Source of the DNA: Galdieria partita
Lineage: Eukaryota; Rhodophyta; Bangiophyceae; Galdieriales; Galdieriaceae
Assembly (NCBI GenBank): GCA_025991245.1
Contig: BQMJ01000011.1
Location: 124,001 to 188,000 of the forward strand
Direction of reading: 5' to 3'
DNA: 64,000 nt
The position numbers were made by a program, and so were the translations under genes. A model generated the notes under the pieces. It was not told the origin of the DNA. It did no database searches and was given only the letters and a program-made list of their open reading frames with translations. Position 1 is the stretch's first letter; every line of letters begins with the position of its first letter. Below, piece after piece: positions 48,293-57,493 of this stretch.

Positions 48293-49997
48293 CTCTACTG
48301 ATAAAAAAGAACAAGACTAGTTAGATAAACGTTGTGGTAAACTTTACAACGTCATTTGTAATCAAATATTCATTTCTGTCTTAGCAATTCATGCTAACAA
48401 CTATTCTGTCCCATCCATAAGTTCGCCTTGTCTCTTACTAATCAGATTTATCTTTACTAATTCTGCCAAATATTTCATCTGTAGTAATAATCGTCAGTCA
48501 TTTGGATTCACACTTGCAAAAATTAATAAGGTACGCAATTTGTGTCACTCATATGCAGAGAAAAACTTTCAATCCACAGAAATTGAAACGACCCAACCAG
48601 AGCACGACCAAAGGAGTTTCCAATTTATATTTCCATCTGTTGTCGTAAGTTGACAGAGTAGCAGCTACAACTTCTTATCTATTTGTTGCTTTATTTCATG
48701 TGATGACCATACCATTACAAAGAAAGCAACTTGCAATGGGTGACTCAGTGTTTTTCTTTTCGTGAAGTACTTTTCTCAACACTGGCTTACGACACGTGCT
48801 GAATAGCTCCCAGTTGTTTCTAGATAAACACTTAAACTCTTCTCACTTTTTGATTCTGTTATTACGCCAGCTTAAAACCTTTTTCACTCTTTAAAAAGTA
48901 ATTCTGCAATACCATAAGATACAGTATACAAGGTACCTTAAAGAGAAGATGACTGCTTTGTTGCTTTGAAAGAAGAACTTCTACGATCGACTAGTGTAAT
49001 TATATTAGGATGCAATACAAAATAACTACTGATATTGTATACACAATGAAACTTTCAATATTAGTTCGGTAGGAATACATGTTTATTAGATATTCTCATT
49101 CGAATATTTTACTATAGCAGTGTTGCTTCTCAGAGGGAAAAGAATAGGACGGTATACAACGACTTTTGTTTCATATTATAGAACTCAGTGGAAAAACGAA
49201 CAACTCACAATCAGCAGTGCTACTTCGAAGATTGGGAGCAACCACGTCATTTCAGAATACGAATATATGCAGGCTTCGATAGATACTCCTTAAGAACAAA
49301 TCCACAACTGTAATAGTTTCAAAAGGAGAAAATTTCGGGATCTTTACTGACTATAAAACACCAAAGAGGCAGGATGAATATTGTCTATTTGAAACAACAG
49401 ACGATAGGAGGTCTTGGAAAATATCCATCCTGCATTATACACTGAGATATATTCATTTCATTGTCTCCGTTCAATTTTCTCATTCAATAGTTACTTTAGA
49501 GAAGCATTTGGTTAAAGTATTGTTCGCTTCAGATATAAACTCTTATAGCTAAAGAAACTAGTGGAAGAAGTTTGAAATCCTTTACTATTTTTTTCCAAAA
49601 CAATGAACAAAGTGTAGCACTCCTAAAAAACACTTATTCTCAAGATTCTCTTTGTTCTCAAAGTGGCAGTATATTTTACCTTAGCTGCATTGCTCTATAA
49701 ACAGGACTCATGCGAAAGTTATGACAACTCTGGCCAAAATGAATATTTCACATCCAGCTATAGTGCGTACCAATACAATTTTTCAACTTGTAAACGATAG
49801 CCAGTTGGGGGGGGGGGGGGGGAGGTCTCATCTCCTCTCGTGATCTCAGTACAGCTATAATGCCTTCCACGTGGCATTCTGCCTCATTATTTCGTCTATG
49901 TGCTCCACGTTTGTAAAATCTCCTTTTGAAGTGTATAAAAACTGATGCTCCATAAGTGTTAGAGGTGTTTGACTGAGATTTTGCAGAAGCTAAGAGA
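48293..49997. other. Large gene-poor spacer with a G tract
   Basis: 1.7 kb, the longest spacer in the window, between divergent genes. No coding frame supported. A run of 16 G lies at 49807-49822. Confidence 0.5.
49807..49822 (+). repeat. Poly-G mononucleotide tract (16 G)
   Basis: Sixteen consecutive guanines on the plus strand in an otherwise AT-rich genome, 175 bp upstream of the small bZIP gene. Such a run can form a G-quadruplex, and it is also a site where assembly length errors are common. Confidence 0.95.
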
Positions 49998-50570
49998 ATG
50001 AGCATTTCAGAACAAAAGCCAAAACTCATATCTGTTGCGTCTTTGTTAAACCCTTTTCTAATAACCACGTTGAATGTTTGGGATGAAAGTAGTACAGAAA
50101 TCCTAAAGAATGCTGATACCCACACCAAAAGAACTTGGAAGCACACAACGGTGGACCTCATTCAGACAGTAACGACAACTCTATCACCCTCAACTTGTGA
50201 AAGCAGAGATATAGATATATCACTCCGGTTAGAGACAAAGAGTTGTAGAAATGAGACAGAAGTGGTAAAGAAAAACAGAAGAGGTCGCCTTCCTATGCAT
50301 CCGGAAATGTCCGCAGAAGAACGTACGTTATGGAGGATTTATAGAAACAGACAATCCGCAGCCAAAAGTCGTCAAAAACAGAAGGAGCACATTCTGTACC
50401 TGGAAAAACTGTTGAAGAATGCAGAATTTTCAAATTTGTTGTTAAACCGAACATGTATAGTATATGCCAATATTATTCAGCAACTGCAGCAGCAAGTTAG
50501 AGAAGTTTCCATAGGCGAGAAAATCACACCGTTGCATAGCAGATCGACTGAAATTGTCAGCGACCATTGA
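49998..50570 (+). CDS. Small bZIP transcription factor
   Basis: Single exon, 190 residues. A Ser/Thr-rich N-terminal half is followed by a basic region KKNRRGRLPMHPEMS and the bZIP core IYRNRQSAAKSRQKQKE, which fits NRxSAxxSR with the invariant Asn and Arg. The zipper is short (HILYLEKLLKNAEFSNLLL) and continues weakly to QQLQQQV. Likely nuclear DNA-binding dimer. The ATG at 49998 has no in-frame Met before the upstream stop. Confidence 0.85.
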   Translation: MSISEQKPKLISVASLLNPFLITTLNVWDESSTEILKNADTHTKRTWKHTTVDLIQTVTTTLSPSTCESRDIDISLRLETKSCRNETEVVKKNRRGRLPMHPEMSAEERTLWRIYRNRQSAAKSRQKQKEHILYLEKLLKNAEFSNLLLNRTCIVYANIIQQLQQQVREVSIGEKITPLHSRSTEIVSDH

Positions 50571-51157
50571 ACATCTTGTTAATATTGCTTAACAGCCAAG
50601 GCACTGATTTTGAGTGTATATTATCCAGAGCTATATTCACTCCCAGGAATAGTATACCTCGAACACCTAACTTGATACAAGATAGAATGCCAAAATGAAA
50701 AGAGAAACTTACATGTTTACTGAGCTTTCATTCTATCTCGCTCTTATCATTCCCTATAAACGTCATAATTATAGAAACTAGTATATGGCTCTCATTGCTA
50801 AATGTGTGAAAGGTAGGAGTTGCGATTACCTTTGCTGTTGTCTTTCTCCTTATCAAAATTCACAAAAAAGGGAAAATGTAAATTTCAACAAATCATTGTG
50901 TAGTTATCTCTAGCTTTGAAGACAAAACCTAGAGCTGGTTGGTTGAGCCCCAACTATAGAATACAGTGATGTATTTAGAATCAAAGCACACATGAATTGT
51001 TATCTTTCAGTTGCTCTTCTGAAATAGAGAAACTTTGAAATTCTCTGGTAATTTACTAAAAAGTGGGAGAGTCCTGTTTTCACTGCAATTGTAAAACATG
51101 TGTGTTTTGGACAATTGGAGGGGAAGAGGAACTGTTGTATGAAAACTTGACAAACTT
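50571..51157. other. Intergenic with a short inverted repeat
   Basis: 587 bp. A 10-bp inverted repeat (agatagaatg at 50680 and cattctatct at 50729) could form a hairpin with a 39-base loop. No gene seen. Confidence 0.5.
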
Positions 51158-52687
51158 ATGGATAACCTATCACAACGTTTGAAAAACGTGGACTGGAATA
51201 ACTTGAAGAGGCACGCTCTCAAGGTTAGAGGAGAAGCTGCTTCCAAACTGAAAGACTTTTGCATGACAGATATTGAAAATAAAGTAAGAGCTGCGACTTC
51301 CAACAAGAGTTGGGGAGCAAGTACCTCAGACTTGTTTGAAATAGCTCAGTCAACTTTCAACAACGAGGAGTACCCACTTATTATGGCCATAGTATGGCAA
51401 CGTCTCAACGACCACGGAAGAAACTGGAGACATGTATACAAGGCCCTGGAGCTACTCAGGTATTTGTTAATGCACGGTTCTTCAAGAGTTATGGATGAAG
51501 TTCAAGATGCATTGTATCATATCCGGTCTCTACAAGATTTCCGATACGTTGACTCAGTTACCCACAAGGATGAAGGTGCAAACGTTCGAATAAAAGCCAA
51601 ACAAGTGGTTGACTTGGTATCTGATGAACGGGTGCTTCAAGAAGAAAGACAAAAGAGCAAGGAACTCTATTTGAAGGTCGCAAGCTCAGGAGGAGCAAAT
51701 CGTTTCGGTGGCATTAGTTCGAACGATTTGTACACAGGATATAACAGGGACTATATTTCTGGATCGGATGTTGCAGTTGGAGGAAGATATAGCAACACGT
51801 ATGAATATTTTGAAGCGGCGAATGAACCAGTAGCATCTCGGGACGATTATGAAGTGAGAGTCTCTGTTTCAGAAGAAGAGAGAAACACGAGGCGTGAACA
51901 GTTCACAACATATCATGAGCTTTCGGACACAGAGCACGTTCAATCAAGATCCTCGACCCTTCCTGGTGCTGTAAGATTAGGTCCGGGAAGCAGTACATCG
52001 AGTGCAACTCAGGGTCACGCCGCAAACTTTGGTTCTTCGGTAACAAGGACGAAAGAGATGCATTCCGGTGTAAGCGATTTAATTAGTTGGGATGATAATG
52101 AACTTCCTTCGGAGACCTCAAAGGAACAAGCGTTTGATTCTTATGAAATGATAGACTGGGATTCTGAGTTCGATCCCAGGCGTCATGAAACGCATTCTTC
52201 TTCAACGGAAAAGAAGAAGTCGCCTCTGGATTTGTTATTAGCGGATGCTTCAGGCAACTCAACAAATAAGCTATCTGAAACTAGTTCGTTCGCTGCCTCG
52301 CAAGGAAGAGTAGATGGTTCCGCTAAGAATGTTAAGTCCAAAGGGAGAGAAAGAGGATTTACTGGTTTTGAAACTACTCCAAACGTTTTGCAAAATGATA
52401 ATATTCGTGTTGAGAAAAATGAAAGGCTAGTATCTTCAGAGTCACCCGAGCAAGGGTCTTCAACTATGAAAGCTCCTTCGAACAAGAAGCCAGTATATGG
52501 AAATGAGAATATGATATCGAGTCGTTCAAGTGATGCAAGTTCAGATCCGAAGAGTACCGCATCCGCAGCCCAAGCTAGTATGGACCCATTCGGTAGTTTG
52601 GTGAATGATCTCATGAGCACAAAGCTTGGACAGTCAAAGTACTTGAAAGACTCTGCAAAAGTCCCTAATCAAAACAAAGATGAATAG
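51158..52687 (+). CDS. ENTH-domain protein (epsin-like)
   Basis: Clathrin adaptor that binds phosphoinositides. Intronless, 509 residues. The ENTH domain fills residues 1-150: a helix-rich start, KVRAATSNKSWGASTSDL, EEYPLIMAIVWQRLND, NWRHVYKALELLRYLLMHGS, and DFRYVDSVTHKDEGANVRIKAKQV given here by its key blocks. The rest is disordered and Ser-rich, with clathrin/adaptor-type short motifs: LISWDDNE, MIDWDSEFDP and MDPFGSLV (DPF is an AP2 ear ligand). No ubiquitin-interacting motif is obvious, so it is closer to epsinR/Ent5-like proteins than to animal epsin 1. Confidence 0.92.
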   Translation: MDNLSQRLKNVDWNNLKRHALKVRGEAASKLKDFCMTDIENKVRAATSNKSWGASTSDLFEIAQSTFNNEEYPLIMAIVWQRLNDHGRNWRHVYKALELLRYLLMHGSSRVMDEVQDALYHIRSLQDFRYVDSVTHKDEGANVRIKAKQVVDLVSDERVLQEERQKSKELYLKVASSGGANRFGGISSNDLYTGYNRDYISGSDVAVGGRYSNTYEYFEAANEPVASRDDYEVRVSVSEEERNTRREQFTTYHELSDTEHVQSRSSTLPGAVRLGPGSSTSSATQGHAANFGSSVTRTKEMHSGVSDLISWDDNELPSETSKEQAFDSYEMIDWDSEFDPRRHETHSSSTEKKKSPLDLLLADASGNSTNKLSETSSFAASQGRVDGSAKNVKSKGRERGFTGFETTPNVLQNDNIRVEKNERLVSSESPEQGSSTMKAPSNKKPVYGNENMISSRSSDASSDPKSTASAAQASMDPFGSLVNDLMSTKLGQSKYLKDSAKVPNQNKDE

Positions 52688-53092
52688 TTCTTGTGAGTTT
52701 GAAATGTGATGATAGAGATTCATAGTCAACTTGGCTTGTTAATTGAAATTTATCCTTAGTCCTTGATGATTGTCTGTATCAATTAAAGAAATATAGTGAG
52801 ATGCGTTGTTTTCCTAGAAGCATAATAACATCCCTAACATCATGAGTTGCAACTCAGTAAGTTGTCAAAGTGATGCTTTTGAATACTTGCAACCTTTCCA
52901 AATGATGTTCAGATATTATTTCTAGACGAAAATATTTGATTTTCGTCCACATCTTAGCGTGAATGAGTTACAATCTGATAAGTCTATACTCACTATTTCT
53001 AAAACTCTCATCTTCATATATCAACCTGTGTATATTTGCAACAAGTGCGATAGTGCAATATCCTATTTCCATATCTTACATTGTTTATTGTT
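52688..53092. other. Intergenic, convergent
   Basis: 405 bp; no gene seen. Confidence 0.5.
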
Positions 53093-53710
53093 TCAAACCG
53101 AATCTGTCGATGACTCTGTAAATTTTTCCATAGAAAACGTATCCATTCTCATAAGCATCCACTCCTTCAAAGCCTTAGCTCCTACAGATTCATAGAAGGC
53201 AATACTCGGAGTATTCCAAGTTAACACATTCCATTGATACCTCTTACACCCTGCATTTAACGCAACCTGCGCGCAACGTCTCAGCAATGCCTTGCCAATT
53301 CCTCTATTGCGATATTGTGGTAACACAAAAAGATCTTCTAAATGAAGAGATTTCCCTTGCCACTTGATGTGAAAGGAAAATGAAAAAGAAACAAAAACTG
53401 AAAGTGATCAAACTTACAGTTGAATAAACATAAAACCACAAAGCAAAACCTACGCAAATCCAACAATTCTGTTCCTGTGCAGACTCGAATCAAGCTATAA
53501 AAAAGGAAAACAGTTACATACCAAAACTTCAGCGAGAACCACATGAAACAGAGGAGGTTGTATTTCGAATCCATCCCTTTCAAGGTCTCGTTCCGTAACC
53601 TCGACAGAATTTGGTTCCTTTTCATATTCTGCCAATTGCTTTATCAGAAATAAAATGCTCTTGACGTCACTTCTCTCGGCACTTCTCAGTCGATATTGGC
53701 TCCTTGACAT
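53093..53710 (-). CDS. GNAT acetyltransferase, diamine/thialysine type (SSAT-like)
   Basis: 171 residues in three exons: 53710-53522, 53474-53418, 53362-53093, all phase 0, introns 47 and 55 bp. The tiny 19-codon middle exon supplies VGFALWFYVYST, and the next join gives WQGKSLHLEDLFVLPQYRNRGIGKALL. This is the acetyl-CoA-binding motif A (Q/R-x-x-G-x-G/A) preceded by the SSAT-specific LEDLFV block. NTPSIAFYESVGA follows near the C-terminus. Relatives N-acetylate spermidine, putrescine or thialysine. An ATG at 53754 is an alternative start but would overlap the divergent gene at 53735. Confidence 0.88.
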
Positions 53711-53734
53711 CGTGGACCAACGCAGAATTGGATA

Positions 53735-56296
53735 ATGTTTTTGCCGCAGCCACATCTTATCGTGTCTCGAAAGAGACTCGGTAAGCTTGAAAAGGAGCAA
53801 CGTGGTTCTCTCTACCGAAGAGTTTCTTTTATCCAAAGGAAGCGTACAATTTTGTCAAAAGGTTTTGACAACTGTGATAGACAGGATTGGGGTGCGGAAA
53901 CAATCGTAGGATGGAGCGATAAACAATCAAGATTTGAAAATAATTTATTTAAAGACCCGAATTTAGAGAAAAAATGTGTTTTAGAAAGAGGTTGTTCAAG
54001 TGTAAGCATTTTGTGGTTTCGAGACTTGTTCCGATTGGACGATCACCCAGCACTTCTTGCAGCAGTTGAAGAAGTTTCCCTACGCAGTTATTTATTACCT
54101 GTACTTATTGTCCCTTTCCAAGTCAACCAGTCACCTCAACTGCTTTCAATAGTCAATGATCTTCAAACTTCTTTAAGACAACGTGGTAGCGACTTGTTAG
54201 TAATCGAGAATGGTGACTGTGCAAGATTGCGATCAGTTATCCTTGAAACGGGTGCTAAGAGAGTATATATGACACCTTGCAGAGAGACGTGTACTGATTT
54301 TCAGTTGAGTGCTTTGCTTCAAAGACAGATTATGGATACTATGGTTTCCTCAGGTGCGAGTTTGCATTTTGTATCAGATAACGATAGAGGAAAGAACTTG
54401 GCAGTGAAACGCTGCAATCTTTCTCGTAATAATCCTATGCCTTGTCCATCCACGTTGCCAAAATTTCCAATTGTTTGTTCTAAATGGTTGGTTCCATCCT
54501 ATGACGTTTGTCGGACTACAGATACTTGTAGGAACAGGAGTTTTCCTACCAATGAAACTTTTGCTAGACGTAAATTGGATAGAATGCTGAAACTTTTAAG
54601 CTGTGAAGATTTTGAATGCTTTGACACTATATTTTCGCATGTATGTGATTGGCTACAAAGAGAGCTTCGTTTGGGAGTTGTTTCGAAGACTCGAATTTAT
54701 TTTGAATTGAGAAAATGTGTCGGTGAAACCTATTTAACCAAGATGTCCTGGTTGAGAGACACATCTGCTTCGTTAGGTATATTATCCATGACACTATTGA
54801 ATTATGCTGGCAACATGAATAATGCAGGCGCCTCTTCAAATATGATTTCTGCGATGGCATATGATGTTGAAGGTTCGAAAAGAAGATCTTTAGAATGGGA
54901 CGAGAGTAGTGCTCGCTTTAAGTTGGGAAGTCATGATGAAGAAGGTCTGGATTGGAGTACAAGCTGGAAGACTTGGTTGACTAAAAGAATAGAGTTTCTA
55001 AAACAGTCATTCTTTCCAGAAGGTGTTAGTCCTGATTATTATTCATTTACAGTGTGGAGAGTATTTCAGAGACTAGTTAGTTCCACTGTCGGAGTGTTTG
55101 GAACGCAGGCGCTACTATTAGCTTTAGGAATCAAAGCAGGTCGCATAGGTCGTGCAGCTGCAACATCTTGGGTACTAAAAGATGGCTTAGGAAGACTTGG
55201 CAAAATGGTTTGGGCAAGTCAAATGGGACGTGACTTTGATGCAGATCCAAAGCGGTGGCGCTTTCGTTCCGCTTTATTGTACGCTCTTGGTAATGGCTTA
55301 GAAATAGTAACTCAAATATTTCCTGCTTCATTTCTATTATTTGCAACGTTGGCAAATTCCATGAAACAAATTTCAATGCTAACTGCTTCGGCAACTAGAA
55401 ATGCAATGTATAAGAACTTTGCAGGAAGAAGTGAGAACATTGCAGATATTACTGCTAAAGGAGAGGCTCAGATTGTGGTTGCAGATTTGTTGGGAATGGG
55501 ATTAGGAATCCAGCTAAGTAAATGGATTGGTACCAGTCGCCCAAATGTTTTAACTGCCTACAGTTTGTTATCTGTTCTCGATATTTATGCCATTTATAAG
55601 GAATTGAGAGCTGTTCAGTTTCGAACCTTAAACTATGAACGTTCGAGTATGATTGTAGATTATTTTGTTCGACGAGGATACGTTCCTAGACCTGATGAAG
55701 TCAGTCAACACGAGAATATATTTTTAGGGCCTCGATATGACGTTCGTTCGATGTTTGCTTCGTTGTCGGACGCAGTCTCCTGCCCACAAGAACTTAATAG
55801 TTTGGTAAAGACCTTCAAAGGAGAGCAGTTCATGGTAACTCGAAGTTGGGACGGTCAATATCGAATCGTTTTAAGAGAACACGCGCGAAATGGTGATATT
55901 CTAAGAGCATTACTGACTTTAGGATTTTTAAAAGAGGAACTGCAACAAAGAAAGCGTTTATCTTGGCAGTCTTCAAAGAGAATTCCATTTATATCTTCTT
56001 TCATGTCGCGAATGGAAAACGACTGTTGGTGGAGCTCTTTGCAAACAACGTCTGATGGGCAGACATCGAAAGTGAACAAGGGAAGTTTTCACTCTAATCG
56101 ACAACAGAACCGAGTTAAGAAAAACAGCTCATCCAATCCAGATAAACAACTGTTGGAGGAGAAGTTAGAGGCCATTACTTGTTCGTATGCAAAGTCCAGA
56201 GAATGCTATCAACAGTTTATGAGTCAGCTTCATAAAGAAGGATGGAATACTGAACGTTTGCTATACAGTCCTGTGAAAAAGCGAGCTGTCTGGTGA
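53735..56296 (+). CDS. Fusion: photolyase-type N-terminal domain + ROOT UV-B SENSITIVE (RUS/DUF647) domain
   Basis: Intronless, 853 residues. After a basic 85-residue lead (possible transit peptide), residues about 90-215 match the alpha/beta N-domain of photolyases/cryptochromes: VSILWFRDLFRLDDHPALLAA, LLPVLIVPF, LRQRGSDLLVIENGD and KRVYMTPC. The helical FAD-binding catalytic domain is not seen; residues 215-420 are unassigned. Residues about 427-800 form a RUS domain: FPEGVSPDYYSFTVWRVFQ, GRAAATSWVLKDGLGRLGK, RRFRSAL-type block (KRWRFRSALLYALGNGLEI), TLANSMKQISMLTASATRNA and AEAQIVVADLLG-type block (KGEAQIVVADLLGMGLGI). RUS proteins act in plant UV-B-dependent root growth and auxin transport at plastids. 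A two-gene misjoin is excluded by the single uninterrupted frame. Confidence 0.85.
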   Translation: MFLPQPHLIVSRKRLGKLEKEQRGSLYRRVSFIQRKRTILSKGFDNCDRQDWGAETIVGWSDKQSRFENNLFKDPNLEKKCVLERGCSSVSILWFRDLFRLDDHPALLAAVEEVSLRSYLLPVLIVPFQVNQSPQLLSIVNDLQTSLRQRGSDLLVIENGDCARLRSVILETGAKRVYMTPCRETCTDFQLSALLQRQIMDTMVSSGASLHFVSDNDRGKNLAVKRCNLSRNNPMPCPSTLPKFPIVCSKWLVPSYDVCRTTDTCRNRSFPTNETFARRKLDRMLKLLSCEDFECFDTIFSHVCDWLQRELRLGVVSKTRIYFELRKCVGETYLTKMSWLRDTSASLGILSMTLLNYAGNMNNAGASSNMISAMAYDVEGSKRRSLEWDESSARFKLGSHDEEGLDWSTSWKTWLTKRIEFLKQSFFPEGVSPDYYSFTVWRVFQRLVSSTVGVFGTQALLLALGIKAGRIGRAAATSWVLKDGLGRLGKMVWASQMGRDFDADPKRWRFRSALLYALGNGLEIVTQIFPASFLLFATLANSMKQISMLTASATRNAMYKNFAGRSENIADITAKGEAQIVVADLLGMGLGIQLSKWIGTSRPNVLTAYSLLSVLDIYAIYKELRAVQFRTLNYERSSMIVDYFVRRGYVPRPDEVSQHENIFLGPRYDVRSMFASLSDAVSCPQELNSLVKTFKGEQFMVTRSWDGQYRIVLREHARNGDILRALLTLGFLKEELQQRKRLSWQSSKRIPFISSFMSRMENDCWWSSLQTTSDGQTSKVNKGSFHSNRQQNRVKKNSSSNPDKQLLEEKLEAITCSYAKSRECYQQFMSQLHKEGWNTERLLYSPVKKRAVW

Positions 56297-56789
56297 CGTA
56301 ACTTTGATACGAATAACTGTTTAGTTGACGGAAGAAACCAAGACAATAAATGTACTTCTTTAGAGAACTAACGCTGTGCCAAGAGTTTTCCTGGTATTTG
56401 ATTTATTTCGATATAAAATTTTTGTTATGGCTTCGTTTAACTTTATAGAGATGGAACAGTTATCTTCATAGGACAAGGTTATAAGTCATGAGTTTGGAAA
56501 GCATTGTTGAAATAGTTTTTCGACGGCTACATGAATCTTCGGCAGTGCATGATCTGACTTTGCAAAGGATGAGAGAAAGCAACTCTTAACGAATTTGTAT
56601 CTAAATGGACCGAATTCTACAAACTCTTAGCAGAACAATCAACAATAACCGAATTCACACCAAAACATTCTAGTGAAACTGCAAAGTTTCGTGACTCATA
56701 TAAACTGATACAGGGCAAAAAAGAAACATATTAGCAAAAAATTTTATATTAGAAATATAGAAAAGTACTCTGGATAGAATAAAGCACCT
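56297..56789. other. Intergenic, convergent
   Basis: 493 bp; no gene seen. Confidence 0.5.
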
Positions 56790-57394
56790 CTATTTCAAGT
56801 CAAGCACGTCTCTCTCTTCCTTAGAATTGTTGTTTTGGAAACTCCTTGCGAAACGACTCACAACGTTATTGGTACTCACGTTGCCATTCCACGGCTCCAG
56901 TTTGTCTTTAGCTAAACCTTTGAAATTCTTACTGAGTGGATTGTTCTTAGGAAAATAAGCATCCTGAAACAAACACTGAGCCTCGGTTCAAAGGGAAAGC
57001 AAGAATAACTCACTGTTGTGCCCGTACGATTTGCAATGATCTGACCTTGATAAATTGGTCTTTGAAAAGTACTTCTAGTAGGAGGCTCATCTATGATGTG
57101 ATGCAACCACGCATGCCTACGGAATGAGAAACAATTATGGTCGAAAAATAACCAATATACGAAATACCATTCTGGGGGCAAAGAATATGGATCAGGAGTG
57201 AAGTCTTTGGACGCATATTCTACCCACCGATCTTTCAACATAACATCGTTTACTTTTTGAAAGTATCGATTGTGAAATTCGTCCTCTCCCACAAAATACT
57301 TCATGGTCCCAAGTCTATTCATTTTGGCAGCTTGAACCGTACCCCATAGTCCTCTCCAACGAATTTCTTTTAAAATTTCAAAAAGAAAAGACAT
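56790..57394 (-). CDS. NDUFA12: Mitochondrial complex I accessory subunit NDUFA12 (B17.2)
   Basis: Supernumerary subunit of NADH:ubiquinone oxidoreductase in the inner mitochondrial membrane. 167 residues in three exons (57394-57168, 57116-57014, 56963-56790) with 51- and 50-bp introns. Family blocks: MKYFVGEDEFHNRYF, DRWVEYASKDFTP, and SLPPEWHAWLHHIIDEPPT, which is completed across the first splice junction. The tail after NRTGTTDAYFPKNNPLSKNF is Lys/Asn-rich as in other family members. No cleavable presequence is evident, as usual for this subunit. Confidence 0.93.
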
Positions 57395-57493
57395 ACTTTA
57401 TATTCTATGAAGTTACTAGAATACTTCTCAAACGCTCAGCAACACAAGAACGCTGCCAAGACAATGTCAGCTCCTCCTAAGAAGAAATCTCCT

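Noticed and set aside
52183-52620. 145-codon antisense frame in the ENTH gene
   Set aside because: Complement of the Ser-rich disordered tail; composition explained by the sense strand.
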